From Nocardioides caeni (lineage in GTDB: Bacteria; Actinomycetota; Actinomycetes; Propionibacteriales; Nocardioidaceae): a stretch of 47,756 bases of DNA. Each line of letters opens with the position of its first letter. Within the stretch, counting starts at the first letter, position 1. The DNA lies in contig NZ_STGW01000006.1 in the NCBI RefSeq assembly GCF_004912195.1, forward strand, positions 172,161 through 219,916, given 5' to 3'. The translations under genes and the position numbers were made by a program. This document shows, in pieces, positions 17,622 to 25,506 of this stretch. Below the pieces are notes generated by a model. It worked only from the letters and a program-made list of their open reading frames with translations. It was not told where the DNA came from and ran no database searches.

Positions 17622-19213
17622 TGGAGTTCATCAAGCCCGAGATCGAGTACGTCGAGCTCCTGCCGCTCCTGCTGGTCCTCGGAGGCGCCTGCGTCGGCGT
17701 GCTGTTCGAGGCGGTGTTCCCCCGCGAGGTGCGCCGCGTGCCGCAGGTCGTGCTCACCATGTCCGTCCTCGTCACCGCGCTGGTCTCCACGATCGTCGTC
17801 GGCACCGACCTCGAGGAGCACGCCGGCGGAGCCGGCAAGGGCCTCGTCGGAGCCGAGGGCAGCGTCGTCGTCGACGGTCCGACCACCTACCTGTGGGGCC
17901 TGATCCTGGTCTTTGCGATCGGCGGCGTGGCGCTCTTCGCCGAGCGGCGCCTCGAGGGCGGTGTGTCGGCGTTCACCGGCCAGGCCGCGGCCCTCCCGGG
18001 CACCGAGACCGAGCGCGAGGCCTCCACCAAGGGCCTCGAGCACACCGAGGTCTATCCCCTCATGCTCTTCGCCGTCGGCGGCATGCTGCTCTTCCCCGCC
18101 TCGGGTGACCTGCTGACGATGTTCGTCGCGCTCGAAGTCCTCTCGTTGCCGCTGTACCTCCTCTGCGGCCTCGCCCGCCGGCGTCGCCTGCTGAGCCAGG
18201 AGGCGGCGATGAAGTACTTCCTCCTCGGCGCCTTCTCCTCCGGCTTCTTCCTCTACGGCGCCGCGCTCATCTACGGCTACGCCGGCTCGATGACCTTCGC
18301 CGGCATCAACGACGCGGTCCGCGCCGGCGGCGGCAACCAGACCCTGCTGCTCTTCGGCATCGGCCTGCTTGCGGTCGGCCTGCTCTTCAAGGTCGGCGCC
18401 GTGCCGTTCCAGGCATGGACGCCGGACGTCTACCAGGGCGCCCCGACCGCGGTCACCGCGTTCATGGCCGCCGGCACGAAGGTCGCCGCCTTCGGCGCGC
18501 TGCTCCGGCTCTTCTACGTGGCGTTCGGCGCCGAGCGCTGGAGCTGGGTCCCCATGCTGTGGGTCGTCGCCATCGCCTCGATGGTCGTCGGCGCGGTCCT
18601 CGCCGTGGTCCAGAGCGACGTCAAGCGGATGCTGGCCTACTCCTCGGTGGCCCACACCGGCTTCATCCTCGTGGGCGTGCTCGGCGTGCAGAGCACCGAC
18701 GAGCTCGGCTCGACCGGCTACACCTCGCTCGAGGGCGTGCTCTTCTACCTCACCACCTACGGCTTCGCGATGATCGGTGCCTTCGCCATCGTCACGCTGG
18801 TCCGCGACACGGGTGGCGAGGCGACGGCCTACGAGCGGTGGGCCGGGCTCGGCCGACGCTCACCGCTGGCCGCCGGCGCCTTCGCCTTCTTCCTGCTGTC
18901 GATGGCCGGCATCCCGCTGACCGCCGGCTTCATCGGCAAGTGGGCGGTCTTCACCTCGGCGATGTCGGCCGGCGCGTGGCCCGTCGTGCTGGTCGCGATC
19001 GGCAGCAGCATCGTCGCGATCACCTTCTATGTGCGCCACATCCGGCTGATGTTCTTCACCGAGCCGTCCACCGACGGCATCGGCGCGGTCACCCAGTCGT
19101 CCCTGCTGACCTCCGGCACCATCCTGGTGTGCCTGGTCGCGACGCTCCTGCTGGGCGTCGTCCCGGGCCCGGTTCTCGATCTCGTGACCCATACGGGAGA
19201 CTTCATCAGGTGA
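17621..19213 (+). CDS. nuoN: NADH-quinone oxidoreductase subunit N
   Basis: 530 residues; third antiporter-like subunit. Seen: F-V-A-L-E-V-L-S-L-P-L-Y-L-L (helix-5 Glu), F-K-V-G-A-V-P-F-Q-A-W-T-P-D-V-Y-Q-G-A-P-T, R-M-L-A-Y-S-S-V-A-H-T-G-F and A-G-I-P-L-T-A-G-F-I-G-K. An insertion around residues 110-145 (G-Q-A-A-A-L-P-G-T-E-T-E) is hydrophilic, typical of the actinobacterial form. Its stop overlaps the start of the polyprenyl synthase as GTGA, so the operon does not end with nuoN. Confidence 0.96.
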   Translation: MEFIKPEIEYVELLPLLLVLGGACVGVLFEAVFPREVRRVPQVVLTMSVLVTALVSTIVVGTDLEEHAGGAGKGLVGAEGSVVVDGPTTYLWGLILVFAIGGVALFAERRLEGGVSAFTGQAAALPGTETEREASTKGLEHTEVYPLMLFAVGGMLLFPASGDLLTMFVALEVLSLPLYLLCGLARRRRLLSQEAAMKYFLLGAFSSGFFLYGAALIYGYAGSMTFAGINDAVRAGGGNQTLLLFGIGLLAVGLLFKVGAVPFQAWTPDVYQGAPTAVTAFMAAGTKVAAFGALLRLFYVAFGAERWSWVPMLWVVAIASMVVGAVLAVVQSDVKRMLAYSSVAHTGFILVGVLGVQSTDELGSTGYTSLEGVLFYLTTYGFAMIGAFAIVTLVRDTGGEATAYERWAGLGRRSPLAAGAFAFFLLSMAGIPLTAGFIGKWAVFTSAMSAGAWPVVLVAIGSSIVAITFYVRHIRLMFFTEPSTDGIGAVTQSSLLTSGTILVCLVATLLLGVVPGPVLDLVTHTGDFIR

Positions 19214-20244
19214 GCTCCTCAGCGACCCCTGCTCCCTCGCCGGCCGAGCTGGCCCTGCCCGTCGTTGACGAGGCCCTGGCCGGGCGGCTGAGGGATCGGA
19301 TGGCCACCGTCGAGGAGGCCCTCTATGGGCACGCGACCAGCCGGGCGCCGTACGTCACGGAGGCAGCGCGACACCTGCTGGCCGCTGGAGGCAAGCGCTT
19401 CCGCCCGCTCCTGGTGCTGCTCGCGGCCGAGTCCGGCCCGCGTCCGGAGGCCGACGAGGTGCTGACGGCCGCCTGCGTCGTCGAGATCACCCACGTCGGC
19501 TCGCTCTATCACGATGACGTCATGGACGAGGCCGAGCTGCGCCGGGGCGAGGACTCCGCCAACGCCCGCTACGACAACCTCGTCGCGATCCTCACCGGCG
19601 ACTGGCTCTTCGCGAAGTCCTCCGAGCTGACCTCCCGCCTCGGCCCCGAGGCCGTCCGGATCCAGGCCGAGACGTTCACGCGCCTCGTCGAGGGCCAGAT
19701 CCTGGAGACGGTCAAGCCCGCTCCCGGTGAGGACCCGCTCGCGCACTACCTCGAGGTGGTCGCCGGCAAGACCGGCTCCCTCATCGCGACCTCCGCCCAC
19801 TACGGCGCCCTGTTCTCCGGCGCGTCGCCCGAGATCGTGACGGCGCTGACGGAGTACGGCGAGCTCGTCGGCACCGCCTTCCAGCTCTCGGACGACATCC
19901 TCGACGTGGCCTCGGAGTCCGAGGAGTCGGGCAAGACCCCGGGCACCGACCTCAAGGAGGGCGTGCCCACGCTGCCGGTCCTCATCGCCCGGGCCTCGAC
20001 CGACCCGGGTGACGCCCGCCTGCTCGAGCTGCTCGACCCCGCGCGCTCGGACCTGGCCGCCGACGCCGACCTGCACGCCGAGGCGCTCGACCTGCTGCGC
20101 AAGCACCCGGCAATGGCCGAGGCGCAGGCCTACGTCGTCCAGCGGGCCACGGAGGCCAAGCAACTCCTCGAGGTGCTGCCCTCCGGCCCGGTGCGCTCGG
20201 CGCTGGAGGCCTTCGCGGACGTCGTGGCCGTCCGCTCCGCCTGA
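19210..20244 (+). CDS. Long-chain polyprenyl diphosphate synthase (menaquinone side chain)
   Basis: 344 residues from the GTG at 19210. Trans-isoprenyl diphosphate synthase with the first Asp-rich motif D-D-V-M-D at 102-106 (after S-L-Y-H), the second D-D-I-L-D at 228-232, and the G-G-K-R-F-R-P substrate motif at 60-66. The residues before the first Asp-rich motif are not bulky enough to limit chain length at C15-C20, fitting a C35-C45 product. It is translationally coupled to nuoN and, with menG, frames complex I, so a role in making the menaquinone tail is likely. Product length is inference; heptaprenyl- or octaprenyl-diphosphate synthase are both possible. Confidence 0.9.
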   Translation: MSSSATPAPSPAELALPVVDEALAGRLRDRMATVEEALYGHATSRAPYVTEAARHLLAAGGKRFRPLLVLLAAESGPRPEADEVLTAACVVEITHVGSLYHDDVMDEAELRRGEDSANARYDNLVAILTGDWLFAKSSELTSRLGPEAVRIQAETFTRLVEGQILETVKPAPGEDPLAHYLEVVAGKTGSLIATSAHYGALFSGASPEIVTALTEYGELVGTAFQLSDDILDVASESEESGKTPGTDLKEGVPTLPVLIARASTDPGDARLLELLDPARSDLAADADLHAEALDLLRKHPAMAEAQAYVVQRATEAKQLLEVLPSGPVRSALEAFADVVAVRSA

Positions 20245-20401
20245 CTCTCCGACGGCCTCGAGCCGGCTGATCGGCGGAGCCTGTCACCTCTTCGGCGGAA
20301 CCGTCGCCCGATGGCTCCGGTTCCGGCCGTCGGCAGGACACCATGGACGACGGGCCAGGAACCAGCCGGACGTGGGGTGCGGCCCTGACCCGACGCCCCG
20401 T

Positions 20402-20432
20402 GCGGTGGCGGCGTGCACCCCGCCGCCACTGC
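20402..20432. terminator. Bidirectional terminator-like hairpin between the nuo operon and rarD
   Basis: GCGGTGGCGGCG (20402-20413) pairs with CGCCGCCACTGC (20421-20432), 11 of 12 bases, seven-base loop. It sits in the 245-base gap between two convergent genes; no T-run follows. I see no gene in the rest of the gap. Confidence 0.5.
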
Positions 20433-20489
20433 ACGTGGCCGTGGTTGCCGGGTGGGGGTCGCCCCGTCCGGCACCGCAGGCGCCACCCC

Positions 20490-21398
20490 TCAGAGGGCGC
20501 TGGCCTCCGCGGCGAGGGCGAGGGTGCGGCGGTGGTGGCGCACGGCCTCCACGGAGAAGATCACCAGGGCCAGCCAGACCAGCGCGAAGCCCGCCCAGCG
20601 ACCGGGCGGCATGTGCTCGGCGAAGAGGGTGATGCCGAGGACGAACTGGATGACGGGCGTCAGGTACTGCAGCAGGCCGAGGGTCGTCATCGGGATCCGC
20701 GTGGCGGCCGCGCCGAAGCACAGCAGCGGCACCGCTGTCACCACGCCGCTCGCGACCAGCAGCGCCACGTGCCCGCCGCCCTCCCCGGCGAAGTGCGCCT
20801 CGCCGGCGGAGCCGAGCCAGAGCAGGTAGCCGGCGGCGATCGGCGTGAGCAGCGCCGTCTCGAACGTGAGGCTCTCGACGGTTCCGACGCCGGCGGACTT
20901 CTTCGCCAGGCCGTAGGTGCCGAACGAGAAGGCCAGCACGAGGGCGATCACCGGGAGGCGGCCGTAGTCCAGGGTCAGTACGACCACGGCCAGGAAGCCG
21001 ATCCCGAGCGCCGTCCACTGGGCGGGTCGCAGCCGCTCGCCCAGGATCAGCACACCCATCAGCACCGTCACCAGCGGGTTGATGAAGTAGCCGAGCGAGG
21101 TCTCGACGACGCGGTCGTTGGTGACGCCGTAGATGTAGGTGCCCCAGTTGGACGTGATCGTCACCGCCGCGAGCACGAGCAGAAGGACCTTGCGGCGGTC
21201 CTGCAGCAGGACACGCAGTTGCGTCGTACGACGCAGCACCAGCACGAGTGCTCCCATGACGACCAGCGACCACACGATGCGGTGGGCCAGGATCTCGACG
21301 GGGGCGCTGGGCTCGAGCAGCGGCCAGTAGAGAGGGAAGCCGCCCCACAACAGGTAGGCGAGCAGACCCAGCAGCAGGCCGCGGCGGGAATCCGACAC
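20490..21398 (-). CDS. rarD: EamA-family transporter, RarD type
   Basis: 302 residues with about ten hydrophobic segments. The N-terminus R-G-L-L-L-G-L-L-A-Y-L-L-W-G-G-F-P-L-Y-W and the following L-A-H-R-I-V-W-S match RarD proteins; a second half carries the usual EamA repeat (L-T-P-V-I-Q-F-V-L-G-I). Substrate is unknown in general for RarD. GTG start at 21398 with TACTGT (21405-21410 on the other strand) six bases upstream, so probably leaderless. Single-gene unit, convergent with the nuo operon. Confidence 0.88.
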   Translation of the reverse strand: MSDSRRGLLLGLLAYLLWGGFPLYWPLLEPSAPVEILAHRIVWSLVVMGALVLVLRRTTQLRVLLQDRRKVLLLVLAAVTITSNWGTYIYGVTNDRVVETSLGYFINPLVTVLMGVLILGERLRPAQWTALGIGFLAVVVLTLDYGRLPVIALVLAFSFGTYGLAKKSAGVGTVESLTFETALLTPIAAGYLLWLGSAGEAHFAGEGGGHVALLVASGVVTAVPLLCFGAAATRIPMTTLGLLQYLTPVIQFVLGITLFAEHMPPGRWAGFALVWLALVIFSVEAVRHHRRTLALAAEASAL

Positions 21399-21410
21399 GA
21401 GCCGACAGTA
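21399..21410 (-). promoter_or_regulatory. Candidate -10 of leaderless rarD transcript
   Basis: TACTGT on the minus strand, six bases before the GTG at 21398, with no ribosome binding site between. Confidence 0.45.
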
Positions 21411-21497
21411 GTCCCGGGCCGGAGGTGCGCAGGGCGGGGGTGGTTTGAGAGAGTGGTGGGGCGGGCACCCGGTTCCCGTTCACACCCCACGATGACC

Positions 21498-21511
21498 AGG
21501 AGTTGTCTCCT
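21498..21511 (+). promoter_or_regulatory. Ribosome binding site inside a small hairpin
   Basis: AGGAG-TTGT-CTCCT directly before the ATG at 21513. The only good Shine-Dalgarno sequence is one arm of a five-base stem with a four-base loop, so translation of the secreted protein may be dampened or conditional. Confidence 0.4.
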
Positions 21512-21512
21512 C

Positions 21513-21929
21513 ATGCGTTTCACTCGGATCCTGACCGCACTGATCGCGGCGTTCACCGCCGTGATGCTCAGCTTCACGATGGGCTCCTCCGCCCAGGCCG
21601 CCCCGGTGGCCGACGGCCCCGTGGCGACGAAGGTCGCCAAGCCGAAGCACACGTTCACCCGCCTCAAGGCCGACGAGACCCGCCGCGAAGGTGTCTTCTA
21701 CGTCCAGGCCCGGCTGACCTCCAACCCCGGCCAGCGTGTGTGGCTGCGGTCGTGGCACCGCTCCACCAACCGGTGGCGCAACGTCAAGTCGGTCATCACC
21801 CGCTCGGACACGGGCGGCTTCAAGATGACGTTTGCCGGCCGCTGCGGGACCCGCTTCCGTCTCTACGCCGCCGAGACGGCCAGTTTCGCCCGCACCGAGG
21901 TCTACATCGGGGCCATCACCTGCAGCTGA
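21513..21929 (+). CDS. Small secreted protein of unknown function
   Basis: 138 residues. The start ATG at 21513 gives a classic signal peptide: M-R-F-T-R, a hydrophobic core to about residue 27, and an S-A-Q-A-A cleavage site near 29-30. The frame is open far upstream, but nothing there is plausible. The mature part is about 108 residues, basic, beta-rich in look (R-V-W-L-R-S-W-H-R-S, F-K-M-T-F-A-G) with two cysteines (R-C-G-T and I-T-C-S at the end) that could form a disulfide. The pattern is reminiscent of small actinobacterial beta-sandwich exoproteins, but I cannot name a family. A strong terminator follows. Confidence 0.65.
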   Translation: MRFTRILTALIAAFTAVMLSFTMGSSAQAAPVADGPVATKVAKPKHTFTRLKADETRREGVFYVQARLTSNPGQRVWLRSWHRSTNRWRNVKSVITRSDTGGFKMTFAGRCGTRFRLYAAETASFARTEVYIGAITCS

Positions 21930-21942
21930 CCTGCTCCATCAC

Positions 21943-21977
21943 GACGAAGGGCCCCGCCATCAGCGGGGCCCTTCGTC
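21943..21977. terminator. Strong bidirectional terminator
   Basis: Perfect 15-base arms (GACGAAGGGCCCCGC and its complement) around a CATCA loop. It lies between the secreted protein gene and the convergent korB, so it can serve both. Confidence 0.85.
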
Positions 21978-22026
21978 ATTGCAGGCGTCTTGTGACGGTT
22001 GCTGCGAAACCTCCTCGACGACCGGT

Positions 22027-23142
22027 TCAGTCGATGGTCCAGGTGTCGCCGGCGTTGATGAGCGCGGTGAGGCGCTCCTCGTTGGTGCCGGAGACCTTCT
22101 CCTTCGAGACCGCGACTTGGGCGCGGGCCTGGTCGTCGTAGGTCGGCCGGTCGACCTGGCGGAAGATGCCGATCGGGCTGCGGTTGAGGTAGCCGGCATC
22201 GGTCAGGCGGCTGATCGCGAACGCCGTCGACGGGTCGGGGTTGGCCGCGTCGTGGACCAGGATCGCGTCGGCGGCGACTGCGGCGGTGTCGACGATCTCG
22301 ATGCTGCCGTTTGCGCCGCGGACGAGGGCCTTGTCGCCCTGCCCGGTTGCCTCGTCACGGCTGCCGAACGTGATCGGCTGGCCGTGCACCAGCGGGATCA
22401 CGGCGTGCTCGGCGGTCGCACGGTCGTAGTCACCCATGCCCTTGATGGCGTCGAAGGCGCCGTCGTTGAAGATCGGGCAGTTCTGGTAGATCTCGACGAG
22501 GCTGGTGCCGCGGTGGGCGGCGGCTGCGGCGAGGACGGCGGTGAGGTGTTTGCGGTCGGAGTCGATGGTGCGGGCCACGAAGGTCGCTTCGGCGCCGAGG
22601 GCGAGGGAGACGGGGTTGAAGGGTGCGTCGATGGAGCCGAGGGGGGTGGTCTTGGTGACCTTGCCGACCTCGCTGGTGGGGGAGTACTGGCCCTTGGTGA
22701 GTCCGTAGATGCGGTTGTTGAAGAGCAGGATCGTCATGTTGACGTTGCGGCGCAGGGCGTGGATGAGGTGGTTGCCGCCGATGGAGAGGGCGTCGCCGTC
22801 GCCGGTGACGACCCAGACGGAGAGGTCTTCGCGGGCGGTGGCGAGTCCGGTGGCGATGGAGGGTGCGCGTCCGTGGATGGAGTGCATGCCGTAGGTGTCG
22901 AGGTAGTAGGGGAACCTCGAGGAGCAGCCGATGCCGGAGATGAAGACGATGTTCTCGCGCTTGAGTCCGAGGTCGGGGAGGAAGGACTGGACGGCCTTGA
23001 GGACGGCGTAGTCGCCGCAGCCGGGGCACCAGCGGACTTCCTGGTCGGAGGAGAAGTCCTTGGCGGTCTGCTTCTCGCCCTCGGGGAGGGTGGGGACGAG
23101 TGCGGTCCCGAGCTGGGGCATGGGGAGATCGATGGCAGTCAT
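22027..23142 (-). CDS. korB: 2-oxoglutarate:ferredoxin oxidoreductase subunit beta
   Basis: 371 residues. Thiamine-diphosphate-binding beta subunit of the two-subunit, CoA-dependent 2-oxoacid:ferredoxin oxidoreductase, which converts 2-oxoglutarate to succinyl-CoA and reduces ferredoxin. Seen: W-C-P-G-C-G at 38-43, I-G-C-S-S-R at 71-76 and Y-Q-N-C-P (the cluster cysteines of the family), and the ThDP motif G-D-G-D-A at 114-118 with N-N-R-I-Y-G-L-T-K at 142-150. GAGGAGG just before the ATG lies inside the end of korA, two bases away. In related actinobacteria this enzyme runs in the oxidative TCA cycle. Confidence 0.93.
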   Translation of the reverse strand: MTAIDLPMPQLGTALVPTLPEGEKQTAKDFSSDQEVRWCPGCGDYAVLKAVQSFLPDLGLKRENIVFISGIGCSSRFPYYLDTYGMHSIHGRAPSIATGLATAREDLSVWVVTGDGDALSIGGNHLIHALRRNVNMTILLFNNRIYGLTKGQYSPTSEVGKVTKTTPLGSIDAPFNPVSLALGAEATFVARTIDSDRKHLTAVLAAAAAHRGTSLVEIYQNCPIFNDGAFDAIKGMGDYDRATAEHAVIPLVHGQPITFGSRDEATGQGDKALVRGANGSIEIVDTAAVAADAILVHDAANPDPSTAFAISRLTDAGYLNRSPIGIFRQVDRPTYDDQARAQVAVSKEKVSGTNEERLTALINAGDTWTID

Positions 23143-23144
23143 GA

Positions 23145-25133
23145 TCAGGCCTCCTCGGTGTTCTCGTGGTCGGCGGGCAGGTTGAGGCCGTGCTCGCCGA
23201 GCTCGACCTCGCGGCCCTCGGCGTCGCCGATGAGGCGTCCGATGGCCTCGGCGAGCTCGGCGGCCTTGAGCGGCAGGCCGTAGACGTGGTTGTAGCCCTG
23301 GGCGTCGACGAGGTACTCGGCGCGCAGGAGACGGGACAGCTGGCCGAGGTTCATCTCGGGCACGAGGACCTTGTCGTAGCGGGACAGGATGTCGCCCAGG
23401 TCCTTCGGGAACGGGTTGATGTGACGCAGGTGGACCTGCGCGACGTCGTAGCCGGCGCGGCGCACGCGGCGGCAGGCCGCGCCGATCGGGCCGTAGGTCG
23501 AGCCCCAGCCGATCACGAGCACCTTGGCACCATCACCTGGGGGGCCGGACGGGTCGTCGACGCGGAGCGGGTCGAGGCCGTCGGCGATGCGCTGCACCTT
23601 CTCGGCACGGATCCGGACCATCTTGTCGTGGTTGGCCGGGTCGTAGGAGATGTTGCCGTGCCCGTCGCCCTTCTCGAGGCCGCCGATGCGGTGCTCGAGA
23701 CCGGGAGTGCCGGGGATGGCCCACGGGCGGGCGAGGGTCTCGGGGTCGCGCAGGTAGGGCCAGTACTCGTCGGGTGCGCCGTCGCCGTCGTTCTGGCTCT
23801 TGGCGGAGACGTGATTGGGACCGGTGGCGAAGTCGGGGTCGATGTCGGGCAGGTCCGCGACGTCGGGGATGGCCCACGGCTCCGAGCCGTTGGCGAGATA
23901 GCCGTCGGTGAGCAGGAAGACGGGGGTGCGGTAGGTGATGGCGATCCGGGCGGCCTCGACGGCGGCGGCGAAGCAGTCGCCGGGTGACTGGGCGGCGACG
24001 ATCGGGACGGGTGCCTCGCCGTTGCGGCCGTACATCGCCTGCAGCAGGTCGGACTGCTCGGTCTTGGTCGGCAGACCCGTGGAGGGTCCGCCGCGCTGGA
24101 CGTTGACGACGACGAGCGGCAGCTCGGTCATGACCGCCAGGCCGATGGCCTCGCCCTTGAGGGCGATGCCCGGTCCGGAGGTGGTGGTGACCGCGAGCTG
24201 GCCGGCGAAGGCGGCGCCCACGGCGGCGCCGATCCCGGCGATCTCGTCCTCGGCCTGGAAGGTGGTCACACCGAACGACTTGTGTCGGGCCAGCTCGTGG
24301 AGGATGTCGGAGGCCGGGGTGATCGGGTAGGAGCCGAGGAAGACCGGCAGGTCGGCCCGGACGCCGGCGGCCACCAGGCCGTAGGCCAGAGCAAGGTTGC
24401 CCGTGATGTTGCGGTAGGTGCCGGGACGCATCTTGGCCGGCTTGACCTCGTACTGGACGACGAAGGTCTCGGTGGTCTCACCGTAGTTCCAGCCGGCCTT
24501 GAACGCCGCGATGTTGGCGCCGAGGATCGCGGGCACCTTGGCGAACTTCTTCTCGAGGAACGCGATGGTCGGCTCGGTGGGGCGCCCGTACATCCACGAC
24601 AGCAGACCGAGGGCGAACATGTTCTTGGCCCGCGAGGCGTCCTTGCGGGACAGGCCGAACTCCTTGACGGCCTCGACCGTGATGCCGGTCAGGTCGACGG
24701 GCTGGACCTGGAAGCCGGAGAGGATGTCGTCGACCTCGCCGAGCTTGTCCAGCGGGTTGGACTCGTAGCCGGCCTTGTCGAGGTTGCGCTTGGTGAAGTC
24801 GGCGGTGTCCACGATGATCGTCGCGCCCTTGGGCAGGTCGCCCAGGTTGGCCTTCAGCGCTGCCGGGTTCATCGCGACCAGCACGTCGGGACGGTCACCC
24901 GCGGTGAGGATGTCGTGGTCGGCGAAGTGGATCTGGAACGACGACACCCCGGGGATCGTGCCCTGGGGGGCGCGGATCTCGGCGGGGAAGTTGGGCAGCG
25001 TCACCAGGTCGTTGCCGAACACCGCCGACCCCTGGGTGAACCGGTCACCCGTCAGCTGCATGCCGTCACCGGAGTCGCCCGCGAACCGGATGATCACCCG
25101 GTCCAGCTGCTTGACCTGCTTGGTCTGGCTCAC
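23145..25133 (-). CDS. korA: 2-oxoglutarate:ferredoxin oxidoreductase subunit alpha (fused gamma-alpha)
   Basis: 662 residues from the GTG at 25133. The N-terminal gamma-type domain starts R-F-A-G-D-S-G-D-G-M-Q-L-T-G-D-R-F; the alpha pyrimidine-binding domain starts at about 235 (N-I-T-G-N-L-A-L-A-Y-G), with S-Y-P-I-T-P-A-S and a transketolase-C-like end. An ATG at 25154 would add seven residues. I prefer the GTG because GAGAG lies about ten bases upstream of it, whereas no site precedes the ATG; the choice is not certain. First gene of korAB, with a hairpin in its short leader. Confidence 0.92.
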   Translation of the reverse strand: MSQTKQVKQLDRVIIRFAGDSGDGMQLTGDRFTQGSAVFGNDLVTLPNFPAEIRAPQGTIPGVSSFQIHFADHDILTAGDRPDVLVAMNPAALKANLGDLPKGATIIVDTADFTKRNLDKAGYESNPLDKLGEVDDILSGFQVQPVDLTGITVEAVKEFGLSRKDASRAKNMFALGLLSWMYGRPTEPTIAFLEKKFAKVPAILGANIAAFKAGWNYGETTETFVVQYEVKPAKMRPGTYRNITGNLALAYGLVAAGVRADLPVFLGSYPITPASDILHELARHKSFGVTTFQAEDEIAGIGAAVGAAFAGQLAVTTTSGPGIALKGEAIGLAVMTELPLVVVNVQRGGPSTGLPTKTEQSDLLQAMYGRNGEAPVPIVAAQSPGDCFAAAVEAARIAITYRTPVFLLTDGYLANGSEPWAIPDVADLPDIDPDFATGPNHVSAKSQNDGDGAPDEYWPYLRDPETLARPWAIPGTPGLEHRIGGLEKGDGHGNISYDPANHDKMVRIRAEKVQRIADGLDPLRVDDPSGPPGDGAKVLVIGWGSTYGPIGAACRRVRRAGYDVAQVHLRHINPFPKDLGDILSRYDKVLVPEMNLGQLSRLLRAEYLVDAQGYNHVYGLPLKAAELAEAIGRLIGDAEGREVELGEHGLNLPADHENTEEA

Positions 25134-25160
25134 GTCGGTCCACTCTCTCAACATCTCGGG

Positions 25161-25196
25161 CGAGCCGCTGTGGTCGGCTCGTCGCCACTGATCCTA
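25161..25196 (-). promoter_or_regulatory. korAB promoter -10 and leader hairpin
   Basis: On the minus strand TAGGAT (25191-25196) is a good -10. Downstream in the leader, CGAGCCG (25175-25181) and CGGCTCG (25161-25167) form a perfect seven-base stem with a seven-base loop just upstream of the start. It may protect the mRNA or control its translation. Confidence 0.45.
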
Positions 25197-25200
25197 CGGC

Positions 25201-25506
25201 GAATCTAGAACACGTTCCACTTTAGGTGGACACCTGTCCAGTCGCAGCCGTTGTCCGAGTCTCACGGCCTTTCCCACGATAGACGGCCGCAGCGCCGCGC
25301 TCGATTCGGCGCCACGGTGCGGTCAGATTCGCCGCGGCTGACGCCGATGGCCGGCCACGCCCGCCGCGCGGGTGTGACCTGCGTCATCCCGGGGGTTCAT
25401 TTCGGGTGCAGGGGCAGCGCCTTCAATCTCTTCTATGTGTAGTATTCCACTCAAGTTAACCGATCCGGTGTGGGACAGCGCCGGACCGACCGAAGGTATG
25501 GGTGCA
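25201..25506. other. Divergent intergenic region korA / sbp
   Basis: About 300 bases without a gene. Holds the palindrome TGGACA-CC-TGTCCA (25227-25240), near where the korA promoter would extend, and, on the sbp side, TAGTAT near 25440 preceded at 17 bases by TTCAAT, a plausible sbp promoter. I looked for a cysteine-cluster leader peptide before the sulfate operon and found none. Confidence 0.5.
25227..25240. promoter_or_regulatory. Palindrome upstream of korA
   Basis: Perfect TGGACA-CC-TGTCCA, about 30 bases upstream of the korA -10 (read on the minus strand), overlapping AGGTG-GA-CACCT. Candidate activator or repressor site; regulator unknown. Confidence 0.35.

Noticed and set aside
20343..21512. 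Upstream extension of the small secreted protein, giving a 528-codon frame
   Set aside because: The extension is antisense to rarD and low-complexity, and would bury the clear signal peptide that begins at 21513.
25435..25506. Cysteine-rich leader peptide or riboswitch before the sulfate operon
   Set aside because: The short in-frame extension has only one Cys and continues straight into sbp; no recognisable riboswitch fold was seen.
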